The notes under the pieces were generated by a model. It searched no databases, was not told the origin of the DNA, and saw nothing but the letters and a program-made list of their open reading frames with translations. A program made the translations under genes and the position numbers. A DNA stretch of 64,000 nt from Caldalkalibacillus uzonensis (GTDB taxonomy: Bacteria > Bacillota > Bacilli > Caldalkalibacillales > Caldalkalibacillaceae). The stretch is from the NCBI RefSeq assembly GCF_030814135.1, contig NZ_JAUSUQ010000012.1:50704-114703 (forward strand), in the 5' to 3' direction. The first letter of the stretch is position 1. The number at the start of each line of letters is the position of its first letter. Below are positions 21,197-28,256 of the stretch, in pieces.

Positions 21197-21436
21197 TTGA
21201 GTGTGAAAAGAGAAAGGTTAATTGAAATCAGAAAAAAACAAGGGCTTACTTTACAAGAAGTTGCTGACCAAATAGGAGTGAGTAAACCGTATTATTGGCA
21301 GATAGAACAGGGTAAAAGAGGACTTTCATATGAAATGGCTGTAAAGATAGCTAGTGTGTTTAATAAAAATCCAGATGATATTTTTTTGCAAAACGAGTTA
21401 ACTTATGAGGAACAAAAAGACAAATCGGCTGGCTGA
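21197..21436 (+). CDS. Cro-like HTH_XRE regulator
   Basis: A 79-residue protein starting TTG behind AAAGGAGG. The HTH motif is TLQEVADQIGVSKPYYWQIEQGKRG. First gene of the rightward early transcript, the expected position of Cro. The GTTAAC operators immediately upstream suggest control by the repressor and by itself. Confidence 0.88.
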   Translation: MSVKRERLIEIRKKQGLTLQEVADQIGVSKPYYWQIEQGKRGLSYEMAVKIASVFNKNPDDIFLQNELTYEEQKDKSAG

Positions 21437-21450
21437 AAGGAGGTGACGAC

Positions 21451-21792
21451 ATGAGTGATAAAAAAGAAACCGCCACAGGGGCGGAAATAAAAAACGCTAT
21501 TGAGCAAGGTGAAATGACATTGAATCAAGCAAGAGTTCAAGCTGGATTAGAACCTATTGATGATCCAGAGGCTGATAAGCTGATTAAAGTGGAAAACACC
21601 AAAGTTGAAAGAGGAACAGCTAACACGGCATCCTGCCGTTGGTTGAGCGGGAGAACAAAACGGAAGAAAGGAGGTAATGGATTGTGGGAGAGCATAAGGA
21701 GGTCATTCAAACCATCGAAAAGTACGTTGAACAAGAATCAGAAAAATGGGTTGAAGAAGTTCTTCATAACGCGAAGTCACTTAGTGATTTAA
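21451..21792 (+). CDS. small phage protein, unknown
   Basis: An ORF with SD AAAGGAGGTGAC before ATG. The first 40 residues look protein-like (AIEQGEMTLNQARVQAGLEPIDDPEADK). The segment faintly resembles the C-terminal part of HK97-type portal proteins, which may be chance. The remaining C-terminus is basic and overlaps the next gene by 109 bases, so the frame may be shortened by error. Function unknown. Confidence 0.5.
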   Translation: MSDKKETATGAEIKNAIEQGEMTLNQARVQAGLEPIDDPEADKLIKVENTKVERGTANTASCRWLSGRTKRKKGGNGLWESIRRSFKPSKSTLNKNQKNGLKKFFITRSHLVI

Positions 21793-21962
21793 CAGCAGCT
21801 CTATGGGAACGAGGCAAAGTAAAAAAAGACGGAACCGAAGTTGAAAGGGTGTTGCACCGTTTAGTCTATGAACGCGGTGCCGTGAAGATTAAAGATGTGA
21901 TTAAAGAAAATGAATCTCTTGCAATAGAAAAAGCACTGTCTCAAAAAGAGACAGCGCAATAA
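21684..21962 (+). CDS. small phage early protein, unknown
   Basis: A 92-residue ORF starting GTG behind AAAGGAGGT. It is acidic and helical, with GTEVERVLHRLVYERGAVKIKDVI and a C-terminal Lys/Glu helix. Its stop is two bases from the stop of the convergent minus-strand gene. No family recognised. Confidence 0.65.
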   Translation: MGEHKEVIQTIEKYVEQESEKWVEEVLHNAKSLSDLTAALWERGKVKKDGTEVERVLHRLVYERGAVKIKDVIKENESLAIEKALSQKETAQ

Positions 21963-21963
21963 G

Positions 21964-22329
21964 TTAGTTTAGTTGCTTGATTTGGTCTTTCAACATACGT
22001 TCAACAATCACATGCTGGTCTTGGTAATTTTCAAATTCGGAATATAACCAAGATGTGTTTGAGTCTCGTTTTTCAATAACTTCCTTTAATTGAAAGTAAA
22101 CCTTGTCAAAGAAGTTGAACAGCGAAGTGATTTCATAATGAGCAAGTTCTTCATTCATTGCTAAATACAACTTTGCTTTCTCACTAAGTGTGTAAATCTC
22201 CGATAAGTAAACACTGACGATCGGCGAAGGATTTTCAGGATTACTTACTGTTGCTTGGTACAAGGAATTTGTTTTTTCAAAGAGCCTAGTACAATCATTC
22301 AAAAACTCACTTAGCTTATATTTATCCAA
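21964..22329 (-). CDS. minus-strand phage gene, unknown
   Basis: 121 residues from TTG behind GGGAGGTG. The product is all-helical and acidic (DCTRLFEKTNSLYQ, YLSEIYTLSEKAKLYLAM). It is transcribed against the surrounding rightward early genes, and ends two bases from its neighbour. That orientation suggests an independently expressed lysogeny or moron gene. No known function. Confidence 0.7.
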   Translation of the reverse strand: MDKYKLSEFLNDCTRLFEKTNSLYQATVSNPENPSPIVSVYLSEIYTLSEKAKLYLAMNEELAHYEITSLFNFFDKVYFQLKEVIEKRDSNTSWLYSEFENYQDQHVIVERMLKDQIKQLN

Positions 22330-22406
22330 TGCTTACACCTCCCTTCCCAACTTACCAATATTCGACAGGGGAGGGCTGGAATCCTACTTGAAATGGAGGT
22401 GACAAG

Positions 22407-22595
22407 ATGCCCCAGGCAATTGACCTGGATTGGCTGAGACAAAAGTTAACTCAAGCTGACCTGGAGAGAAAGATATTGACTGTGGCTCTGAACCTGGCCG
22501 ATGATCCCAGCTATCCAAGGGAGGAGGCTATAGCGGAGCTGCTAAAGATATGTGAATCGATGCATGAAGTGGACCAATATTATAGACCGAGGTGA
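22407..22595 (+). CDS. small phage protein, unknown
   Basis: 62 residues, ATG after GGAGGTGACAAG. Amphipathic helical pattern (RQKLTQADLERKILTVALNLA). Its stop overlaps the GTG of the excisionase-like gene, so the two are probably coupled. Confidence 0.6.
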   Translation: MPQAIDLDWLRQKLTQADLERKILTVALNLADDPSYPREEAIAELLKICESMHEVDQYYRPR

Positions 22596-22858
22596 GTGAG
22601 TTGAAAGATCTACCGGAAGTTACTCGTTCAACCTTTGATACCAAAGAAGCTGCCGCATACCTGGGGGTATCGGTTGACACTATCCGGCGCTGGGTTCACA
22701 AAGAAGGGCTGCCCTGTTTGAGGATGGCCGGTGGCCGGAAGTGGCTTTTTAAGAAAGAGTATATCGATCGCTGGATGGAAAAGCGTATGAACATAGATCA
22801 GCAGTTTGAAGAGAAATACGAGAAAGAGTATGGCAAATTGCGGATTTTGAAACCTTAG
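22592..22858 (+). CDS. excisionase-type HTH DNA-binding protein
   Basis: 88 residues with a winged HTH of the helix_turn_helix_17/excisionase kind: TFDTKEAAAYLGVSVDTIRRWV, then RMAGGRKWLFKKEYIDRWM. Such proteins act as Xis or as early regulators. In the early operon, far from int, it could do either. The GTG overlaps the preceding stop. TTG 22601 is an alternative start. Confidence 0.8.
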   Translation: MSELKDLPEVTRSTFDTKEAAAYLGVSVDTIRRWVHKEGLPCLRMAGGRKWLFKKEYIDRWMEKRMNIDQQFEEKYEKEYGKLRILKP

Positions 22859-22888
22859 GGTCGTTTGCAATGTATATGGCTTGACCTG

Positions 22889-22933
22889 CTGTCAATAATC
22901 AATAAAAACTTTAACTCTTACGCTTATTGACAG
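22889..22933 (+). promoter_or_regulatory. inverted repeat reaching the next gene's SD
   Basis: CTGTCAATAA (22889-22898) and TTATTGACAG (22924-22933) are perfect complements 25 bases apart. The right arm ends in the CAG of CAGGAGG, so an RNA hairpin could partly mask the ribosome site, or the repeat could be a DNA operator. Confidence 0.5.
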
Positions 22934-22945
22934 GAGGTAATTTCA

Positions 22946-23239
22946 TTGCAAAAAGGCGATAAGAAAATGCTTAAAATCGATATTCAAATCAATGAACAAG
23001 AGGTCCGCCGGTTGTACCTTGAAAAAATCGAGGAGAAGTTGAAAGAAGTGAATGCTGAACTGGTCTACTGGGATTCGGCCGAACTGAAGCGGAGAACATG
23101 CATGTCCTGGAATACGATACAAGACAACTTCTTTCATGATCCAAGGTTCCCAAAAGTGAAGGTGGGCGGGAAATGGTACTTCCCTGCTGAAAAGACCAAA
23201 CGGTTTCTGCTTGAGTGGCTGGAAGAGCAAAGGAGGTGA
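22946..23239 (+). CDS. DUF771-like phage protein
   Basis: 97 residues, TTG start after CAGGAGGTAA. A Lys/Glu-rich N-terminal coiled coil (LEKIEEKLKEV) is followed by a small HTH-like domain, LKRRTCMSWNTIQDNFFHDPRFPKVKVGGKWYF, similar to DUF771 proteins of Gram-positive phages. Probable DNA binder. Confidence 0.7.
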   Translation: MQKGDKKMLKIDIQINEQEVRRLYLEKIEEKLKEVNAELVYWDSAELKRRTCMSWNTIQDNFFHDPRFPKVKVGGKWYFPAEKTKRFLLEWLEEQRR

Positions 23240-23244
23240 TCGCC

Positions 23245-23463
23245 ATGGATGCAGTCACATTCATAGCGCGCTTTGTAAATTCCAAAGGACAAGTCACACA
23301 CGGTGAATTAAAAGCCCCTCTGGATCCTGATGCAGCAACTGAAGCGGCAAAGAAGCAATTCCCACAATGCCGGATTCTAGCTGTCTATCCGAAAGAAATG
23401 CATCATCGTGAAGCATGGATGAGACAATTTTGGCTCAAAGCACTCAAAACAGAGGGGAGGTGA
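23245..23463 (+). CDS. small phage protein, unknown
   Basis: 72 residues. ATG 23245 has a near-perfect SD (AAAGGAGGTGATCGCC). The frame upstream of it overlaps the previous gene. Mixed alpha/beta pattern with FIARFVNSKGQVTHGELKAP. No family recognised. Confidence 0.65.
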   Translation: MDAVTFIARFVNSKGQVTHGELKAPLDPDAATEAAKKQFPQCRILAVYPKEMHHREAWMRQFWLKALKTEGR

Positions 23464-23469
23464 AACTCA

Positions 23470-23634
23470 ATGAAGCCGATCGATGCCAGGCGGACTATCA
23501 ATGGTACCTGGGAAGTGGAGCTTGAGAATGGACAGGTGATCTCAAACGTGTATGCCGGCAGTTACTCTGAAGCATTGGAGAATGTGAAGGATACGCCGGA
23601 ATATTTGCCCTACATGGGAATGGAAAGGGGGTGA
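23470..23634 (+). CDS. 54-residue phage protein, unknown
   Basis: A short ORF starting MKPIDARRTINGTWEVELEN with SD GGGAGGTG. Its stop overlaps the GTG of the next gene (GTGA). Beta-rich, possibly a small regulatory protein. Coding support comes from SD, overlap and operon fit only. Confidence 0.6.
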   Translation: MKPIDARRTINGTWEVELENGQVISNVYAGSYSEALENVKDTPEYLPYMGMERG

Positions 23635-23942
23635 GTTTGTTGAGCGATGCAATCCCAAGCAAAGTTTTAATGGCCACGGCATGGGGCGCAACAGAAATGA
23701 TTGAGTCGCTGAAAAGGGACATTGAATGGTACACGAAAGGACACGCTGAGGCAGCAACTGCAGACGAGATTGTTAGGAGGATCGCTGATATTCTAGATAT
23801 CTTGCAATTCCTTGAGGATCATATGTATCCTCCAAAGATTCAATGGGACCAGCTGAGGAAAATCGAGGACTTAAAATACTTTCTGCCACAAGTAAAGATT
23901 CCACCACAACTTAGTGAATGGAAAGAATACTGGAAGAAATGA
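23631..23942 (+). CDS. small phage protein, unknown
   Basis: 103 residues from GTG overlapping the preceding stop, SD GAAAGGGGG. A helical protein with DEIVRRIADILDILQFLEDHM and several Trp residues. Unknown function. Confidence 0.6.
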   Translation: MSLLSDAIPSKVLMATAWGATEMIESLKRDIEWYTKGHAEAATADEIVRRIADILDILQFLEDHMYPPKIQWDQLRKIEDLKYFLPQVKIPPQLSEWKEYWKK

Positions 23943-23990
23943 ATCTTTGACTCTACTTATGAGGCTAACGAAAGGAGTGAAGTTGATTCA

Positions 23991-24095
23991 ATGCCTTGGC
24001 TGGATTTCGTCTTGGCCATTGTACTTTGGACGAGTGGTTTAGGTTTTCTGTGTTTGATCTTCAAAGAAAAAGATCCGCATGAAGCGGACCAATAA
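23991..24095 (+). CDS. 34-residue single-helix membrane peptide
   Basis: ATG after GAAAGGAGTGAAG. One hydrophobic helix (FVLAIVLWTSGLGFLCLIF) and a charged tail KEKDPHEADQ. Membrane microprotein in the early operon, role unknown. Confidence 0.5.
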   Translation: MPWLDFVLAIVLWTSGLGFLCLIFKEKDPHEADQ

Positions 24096-24160
24096 ATCAA
24101 TATATACCTAGCTTTATTATGACATAGCTGCCCAGCAAAAAGCAAATGGGAGGGGATAGA

Positions 24161-25840
24161 TTGGGCATTGCATACAAGATTCCGAAGGCAAAGTTGGCCG
24201 GTGAGCGGATCCTCTTGTCTGTCCCCTACGAAGACCGCCACCTGGCCAAATGCATACCAGGTTATCAGTGGGACAAGCCTTCAAAGTCCTGGGCCTATCC
24301 AGTGAGGCCTGAAGTGTTGGATGCCATCCGCCGGTTCTTTCCAAGCGCGGACATAGATCCGCAAATCACGATGAGGGTGCAAGGGATCAAAAAGAGTGAA
24401 GAAATGGTGCATCATATCAAGATGGCTCCGGATGTCGCAGTCAAAATGCCGGTCAAAGTGAAGCCTTTCGATCATCAGAAAAAGGCTTTCGCTATCGGAA
24501 TAACAATCCCGTATGCGGCTCTGCTCATGGAGCAGGGATGCGGGAAAACTCTGACGAGCGTTGCCATTGCCGGGTACCGGTTCTTGAATGACGGTTTAAA
24601 ACGGGTCCTGGTCGTAGCACCCACCTCCGTGGTGCCGGTGTGGCCCCGGGAGTTTAATGATTATGCTGACTTTCCACACGAAGTCCGAGCCCTGACCGGC
24701 TCCAGCAAGGAGAAAGCCAAGCAACTCAAAGAGTGGCCAGAGGATCTGAACGTGCTGCAGGTGGCCGTGGTCAACTATGAATCCACCTGGCGGATGGAAG
24801 ATGCTCTGCGAGAGTGGATCCAGGGTGGCATGATCATTGCTGATGAGTCCCAGCGGATCAAGACACCGGGGGCAAAGCAGTCCAAGTGTATGCACCGGTT
24901 AGGGAAGCTGGCCCGCTTTCGGCTAATCCTTACAGGAACGCCGGTGACGCAATCACCGCTAGACTTTTACAGCCAGTACAAGTTTTTGGATGAATCAATC
25001 TTTGGTACGTCATTTGTCCGCTTCCGCAACCGGTATGCTGTGATGGGCGGATTTGAGAACCGGCAGATTGTAGACTACAAAAACATGGACGAGCTGGTCA
25101 GAAAAGCCCACTCCATTGCCTACCGGGTTTCCAAGGCGGAGGCTCTGGATCTTCCGGATGAGATTTATCAGCCCTTGTATGTTGAACTGAGCAAGAAGAC
25201 CCGGGCTCTTTATAACCAGCTGCGGAGAGAAGCGATTGCGGACCTTGAGAATGATGAAGTCGTGACAGCCAACAATGTACTGACCAAGCTGCTCCGCCTG
25301 GCCCAGATCACCGGCGGCCACGTCACTGATGAAGATGGTAAGTTGCACCAAGTTGGAACAGAAAAGATGAATCTGTTTGAAGAGACACTGACTGACCTGC
25401 TGGATGCTGGAAAGAAGGTGGTGGTGTTTGCCCGGTTCATACCGGAGATCAAGGCCATCAAAAAGCTGCTGGAAAGCAAAGGAGTCGATCATCGCATCAT
25501 CACCGGCGAGGTATCCCAGACGGACCGTGGGGAGTACGTGAAGACGTTCCAGGAGGACCCCAACTGCAGGGTGTTTGTGGCCCAGGTGCAAACAGCGGGG
25601 TTGGGGATCACGCTGACAGCTGCAGACACAGCCATCTTTTACAGCATGGACTTCAGCCTGGCCAATCATGAGCAAGCAAAAGCGAGGATCCACAGGATAG
25701 GTCAGAAAAACAAGGTGACATATATTTACCTGCTGGCCAAGAACACGGTTGATGAAAAAGTGTTTGAATCGCTGAAAGAAAAGAAGAACGTCGCCGACCA
25801 GGTCGTCGATAACTGGCGGGACTTCCTTAAAGAAAACTAG
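24161..25840 (+). CDS. SNF2-family DEAD/DEAH helicase
   Basis: A superfamily 2 ATPase of about 559 residues. An N-terminal 80 residues resemble the HARP-type module (YQWDKPSKSWAYPVRPEVL). Helicase motifs are Q-like FDHQKKAF, motif I EQGCGKT, motif II ADESQRIK (DESQ variant), motif III LTGTP, and motif VI AKARIHRIGQ. Phages of this type use it in replication or recombination. TTG 24161 follows GGGAGGGG. The upstream ATG 24146 overlaps that SD. Confidence 0.92.
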   Translation: MGIAYKIPKAKLAGERILLSVPYEDRHLAKCIPGYQWDKPSKSWAYPVRPEVLDAIRRFFPSADIDPQITMRVQGIKKSEEMVHHIKMAPDVAVKMPVKVKPFDHQKKAFAIGITIPYAALLMEQGCGKTLTSVAIAGYRFLNDGLKRVLVVAPTSVVPVWPREFNDYADFPHEVRALTGSSKEKAKQLKEWPEDLNVLQVAVVNYESTWRMEDALREWIQGGMIIADESQRIKTPGAKQSKCMHRLGKLARFRLILTGTPVTQSPLDFYSQYKFLDESIFGTSFVRFRNRYAVMGGFENRQIVDYKNMDELVRKAHSIAYRVSKAEALDLPDEIYQPLYVELSKKTRALYNQLRREAIADLENDEVVTANNVLTKLLRLAQITGGHVTDEDGKLHQVGTEKMNLFEETLTDLLDAGKKVVVFARFIPEIKAIKKLLESKGVDHRIITGEVSQTDRGEYVKTFQEDPNCRVFVAQVQTAGLGITLTAADTAIFYSMDFSLANHEQAKARIHRIGQKNKVTYIYLLAKNTVDEKVFESLKEKKNVADQVVDNWRDFLKEN

Positions 25841-25854
25841 GGGAGGAGATTAGC

Positions 25855-26262
25855 TTGGAAACAAATACGGTATTGTCACTGGCTGACCAACTTCTCAATC
25901 TTCGCGAGGCCAAGGAGGATTTGGAAAGCCGGCTGAAAGAGATTAACAAAGAGCTTGAGAAGGTTGAAAATGAACTGGTTGAGCAGATGAGGGTCAATGA
26001 ATTGGAGCGGTTCAACTTCCGAGGCAAGCTGTTTTATCAGCAAGCCAAGACGTGGGCTTCGCCGAAGAAAGAGCATAAGGAATATGTCTATCAATGGCTT
26101 AAGGAAAATGGTTACGCTGATCTAGTCAAAGAAACAGTCCATTCCCAATCCTTCAGCTCTCTCATCAATGAGATGCTGGAGGAAGAGGGAGAGGTTCCAG
26201 ACGATTTGATGCCGTTCATCAATCTAACGGAGAAGGTTGGCATCAGGGTGAGAAAGGGATAG
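25855..26262 (+). CDS. coiled-coil phage protein, unknown
   Basis: 135 residues, TTG start behind GGGGAGGAG. Residues 10-50 form a strong coiled coil (EDLESRLKEINKELEKVENEL), and the C-terminal half is a globular domain with WLKENGYADLVKETVHSQSF. Located between the helicase and primase, so probably a replication or recombination accessory. Confidence 0.65.
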   Translation: METNTVLSLADQLLNLREAKEDLESRLKEINKELEKVENELVEQMRVNELERFNFRGKLFYQQAKTWASPKKEHKEYVYQWLKENGYADLVKETVHSQSFSSLINEMLEEEGEVPDDLMPFINLTEKVGIRVRKG

Positions 26263-26278
26263 GAGGGAGGAATGATCC

Positions 26279-26644
26279 ATGAAAAACATGATTGATCTTT
26301 CAAATTTTGCTAACGGTGCTGTGGCCGAGCGTTTTAATCAAGAGTTGGCCAAAGTTTTGGAAAACATTGCAGATCCTAACACGGATCCGAAGAAAGCAAG
26401 AAAGCTTCAGCTAACGCTTACCATCAAGGCTGACGAAAACAGGGATATTGCCAATGTCAGTATCCAGACCAAGACGACACTTGTTCCAGCTAAAGACATC
26501 GAAACTAAAATCATCATGGATACGGATGGTGAGGGTAATGTCGTCGGCGCCGAGTTGAAATCAGGCATGAAAGGCCAAATGTATATCGATGATGAAGGAG
26601 ATATCGCTGACGATCGCGGGCAAAAGGTTGTTAAATTCAAATAA
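26279..26644 (+). CDS. phage replication-region protein, unknown
   Basis: 121 residues, SD GGAGGGAGG. The pattern LQLTLTIKADENRDIANVSIQTK suggests a beta-sandwich. Similar Gram-positive phage proteins are sometimes labelled replication terminator, a name I cannot verify from sequence. Confidence 0.6.
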   Translation: MKNMIDLSNFANGAVAERFNQELAKVLENIADPNTDPKKARKLQLTLTIKADENRDIANVSIQTKTTLVPAKDIETKIIMDTDGEGNVVGAELKSGMKGQMYIDDEGDIADDRGQKVVKFK

Positions 26645-26662
26645 TCAAAGGGGGAAACATCT

Positions 26663-27367
26663 ATGATCAAAGAAGCATTGGAGTATCTTGTTAACATGGG
26701 CAATGTCACACATGAGGTGGATGGTTGGACATACTCAACCAAACAGTTGCACCGTGTTGAATGGCCCACAGCTAAAGCACTGGAAGTCTATAGTTTAAGT
26801 GGTTTAGTAGAGTATGTTAAATCAAAGTTTGATACGAATGAAAAACTCATGATCCATGTAGTAAGCCCCACAGAGGTGCGTTGCTTTAGTGCACTCAATA
26901 GTGATTGCAACAGAGATCATTATGTTGAAGCAAAAGCAATGCTTCCAGATTTCAGTTTTGGGTGGTGGTATGATCCGGAGGAATTTAACATCAAGCTGCA
27001 GTCTTGCTTTGTAGAAAATGAGGATCGCAACAAGATGCTGAAAATAGTGGGCAACATCAAAGAAGAAGTAGTCAAAACGGTGGGAGACGATGGGGTTTCC
27101 CAGACGGTTGTGGCCAAGACAGGGGTGGCCACTGTGGAGAATGTGAAGGTGCCTAATCCTGTGAAGTTGAAACCATACCGGACGTTTGTTGATATTGCCC
27201 AGCCTGAAAGCGAGTTTATTTTCCGTATGAAGAATGGCCCCTTATGCGCCCTGTTTGAAGCTGATGGCGGTGCCTGGAAGTTGGAAGCTATGGGGGACAT
27301 CCAAGAATACTTAGAAAACCAATTGCAACAAGAGATTGAAGAAGGAAAGATCGTCATCATTGCATAA
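26663..27367 (+). CDS. phage protein, possibly DUF2303-like
   Basis: 234 residues, SD AAAGGGGG. N-terminal segment includes WTYSTKQLHRVEWP and later SFGWWYDPEEFNIKLQSCFVE, then PYRTFVDIAQPESEFIFRMK. Composition and length recall DUF2303 replication-region proteins, but this is only an impression. Confidence 0.55.
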   Translation: MIKEALEYLVNMGNVTHEVDGWTYSTKQLHRVEWPTAKALEVYSLSGLVEYVKSKFDTNEKLMIHVVSPTEVRCFSALNSDCNRDHYVEAKAMLPDFSFGWWYDPEEFNIKLQSCFVENEDRNKMLKIVGNIKEEVVKTVGDDGVSQTVVAKTGVATVENVKVPNPVKLKPYRTFVDIAQPESEFIFRMKNGPLCALFEADGGAWKLEAMGDIQEYLENQLQQEIEEGKIVIIA

Positions 27368-27423
27368 TCAAGAGGCCTGATTGGCCGCCCCCTAATCAAA
27401 ATCTTTGGAGAGGAGAATGTTTA

Positions 27424-28197
27424 ATGGAAAACAATAACCTGCCTGTCATATCTAATCCTACAATCAGCTTACCGGCTTTGGAAAATCCACAAGAAGTAAT
27501 GGAGATCCTGGAAGAGAATATGGAGGGGTTTGCCCCAAACTTTCAACATGTAAAAATTCCTTCTGGCGGGGCCCTTGCATTTGAAGTCCCTGGAGACGAT
27601 CCGGAGGAACCGGACAGCGTCAAGGAGCTCGAGGGTGTGATTTTAGATCACTACCCTGTGAATGCCTACTGGCCGGCACAGTACAGCGGTGAGAATAATC
27701 CTCCAGCCTGCTCCTCCATGGATGGTAAGATTGGACAAGCTGCCGAGGATGCCCCGGTAGATTGGGCCGGCAGTAAGAGGGACTGCGCCACTTGCCCCTT
27801 TAATCAGTGGGGAAGTGCTGCCGATGGCCGGGGGAAAGCCTGCAAGAATATGCATCGTGTTTATCTTCTTCGTGAAGGAGAAATTTTCCCCATCCTGTTG
27901 ACATTGCCACCAACAAGTATTCCGCATTTTAAAACTTACATTGTCCGCTTATCCAATAAACTGAAACGCTATTATGGCGTGGTAACCAAGATTAAGCTTA
28001 AAAAAGCCCAGAATAAAGGCGGTATCACTTACAGTGAGGCAGTTTTCGGCAAGGCAGCCGATTTAACACCCGAAGAAGTTAAGGCCATGAAGGTATTGTC
28101 AACTCAATTGAAGTCAGCCATGAGGGATGTGGCCATTGAAGCGGATGTGGAACAGCAAACCCAGCCAAATGCCAGTGATGAAGAAGAAATCATGTAA
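27424..28197 (+). CDS. phage protein with Cys cluster, possible ssDNA binder
   Basis: 257 residues. A central block carries C-S-S-M-D-G-K, KRDCATCPFNQWGS and GKACKNMHR, that is four or more Cys suited to bind a metal. The C-terminus is very acidic (SDEEEIM), as in phage single-stranded DNA-binding proteins that recruit partners. Position directly before the primase-helicase supports a replication role. Function is inference. Confidence 0.6.
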   Translation: MENNNLPVISNPTISLPALENPQEVMEILEENMEGFAPNFQHVKIPSGGALAFEVPGDDPEEPDSVKELEGVILDHYPVNAYWPAQYSGENNPPACSSMDGKIGQAAEDAPVDWAGSKRDCATCPFNQWGSAADGRGKACKNMHRVYLLREGEIFPILLTLPPTSIPHFKTYIVRLSNKLKRYYGVVTKIKLKKAQNKGGITYSEAVFGKAADLTPEEVKAMKVLSTQLKSAMRDVAIEADVEQQTQPNASDEEEIM

Positions 28198-28256
28198 CAG
28201 ATATAACAGGGGTGGCACTGGCCACCCTCCCTCTTACCCAAGGGAGGAGGTTGTAC

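Noticed and set aside
21451..21560. Portal-protein fragment
   Set aside because: A brief resemblance (ARVQAGLEPIDDPEADK) is too short to support homology, and a full portal gene exists at 37177.
28201..28240. Terminator before the primase-helicase
   Set aside because: The GGGTGGC/GCCACCC stem lacks a T-run; it may be a weak attenuator but is not supported.
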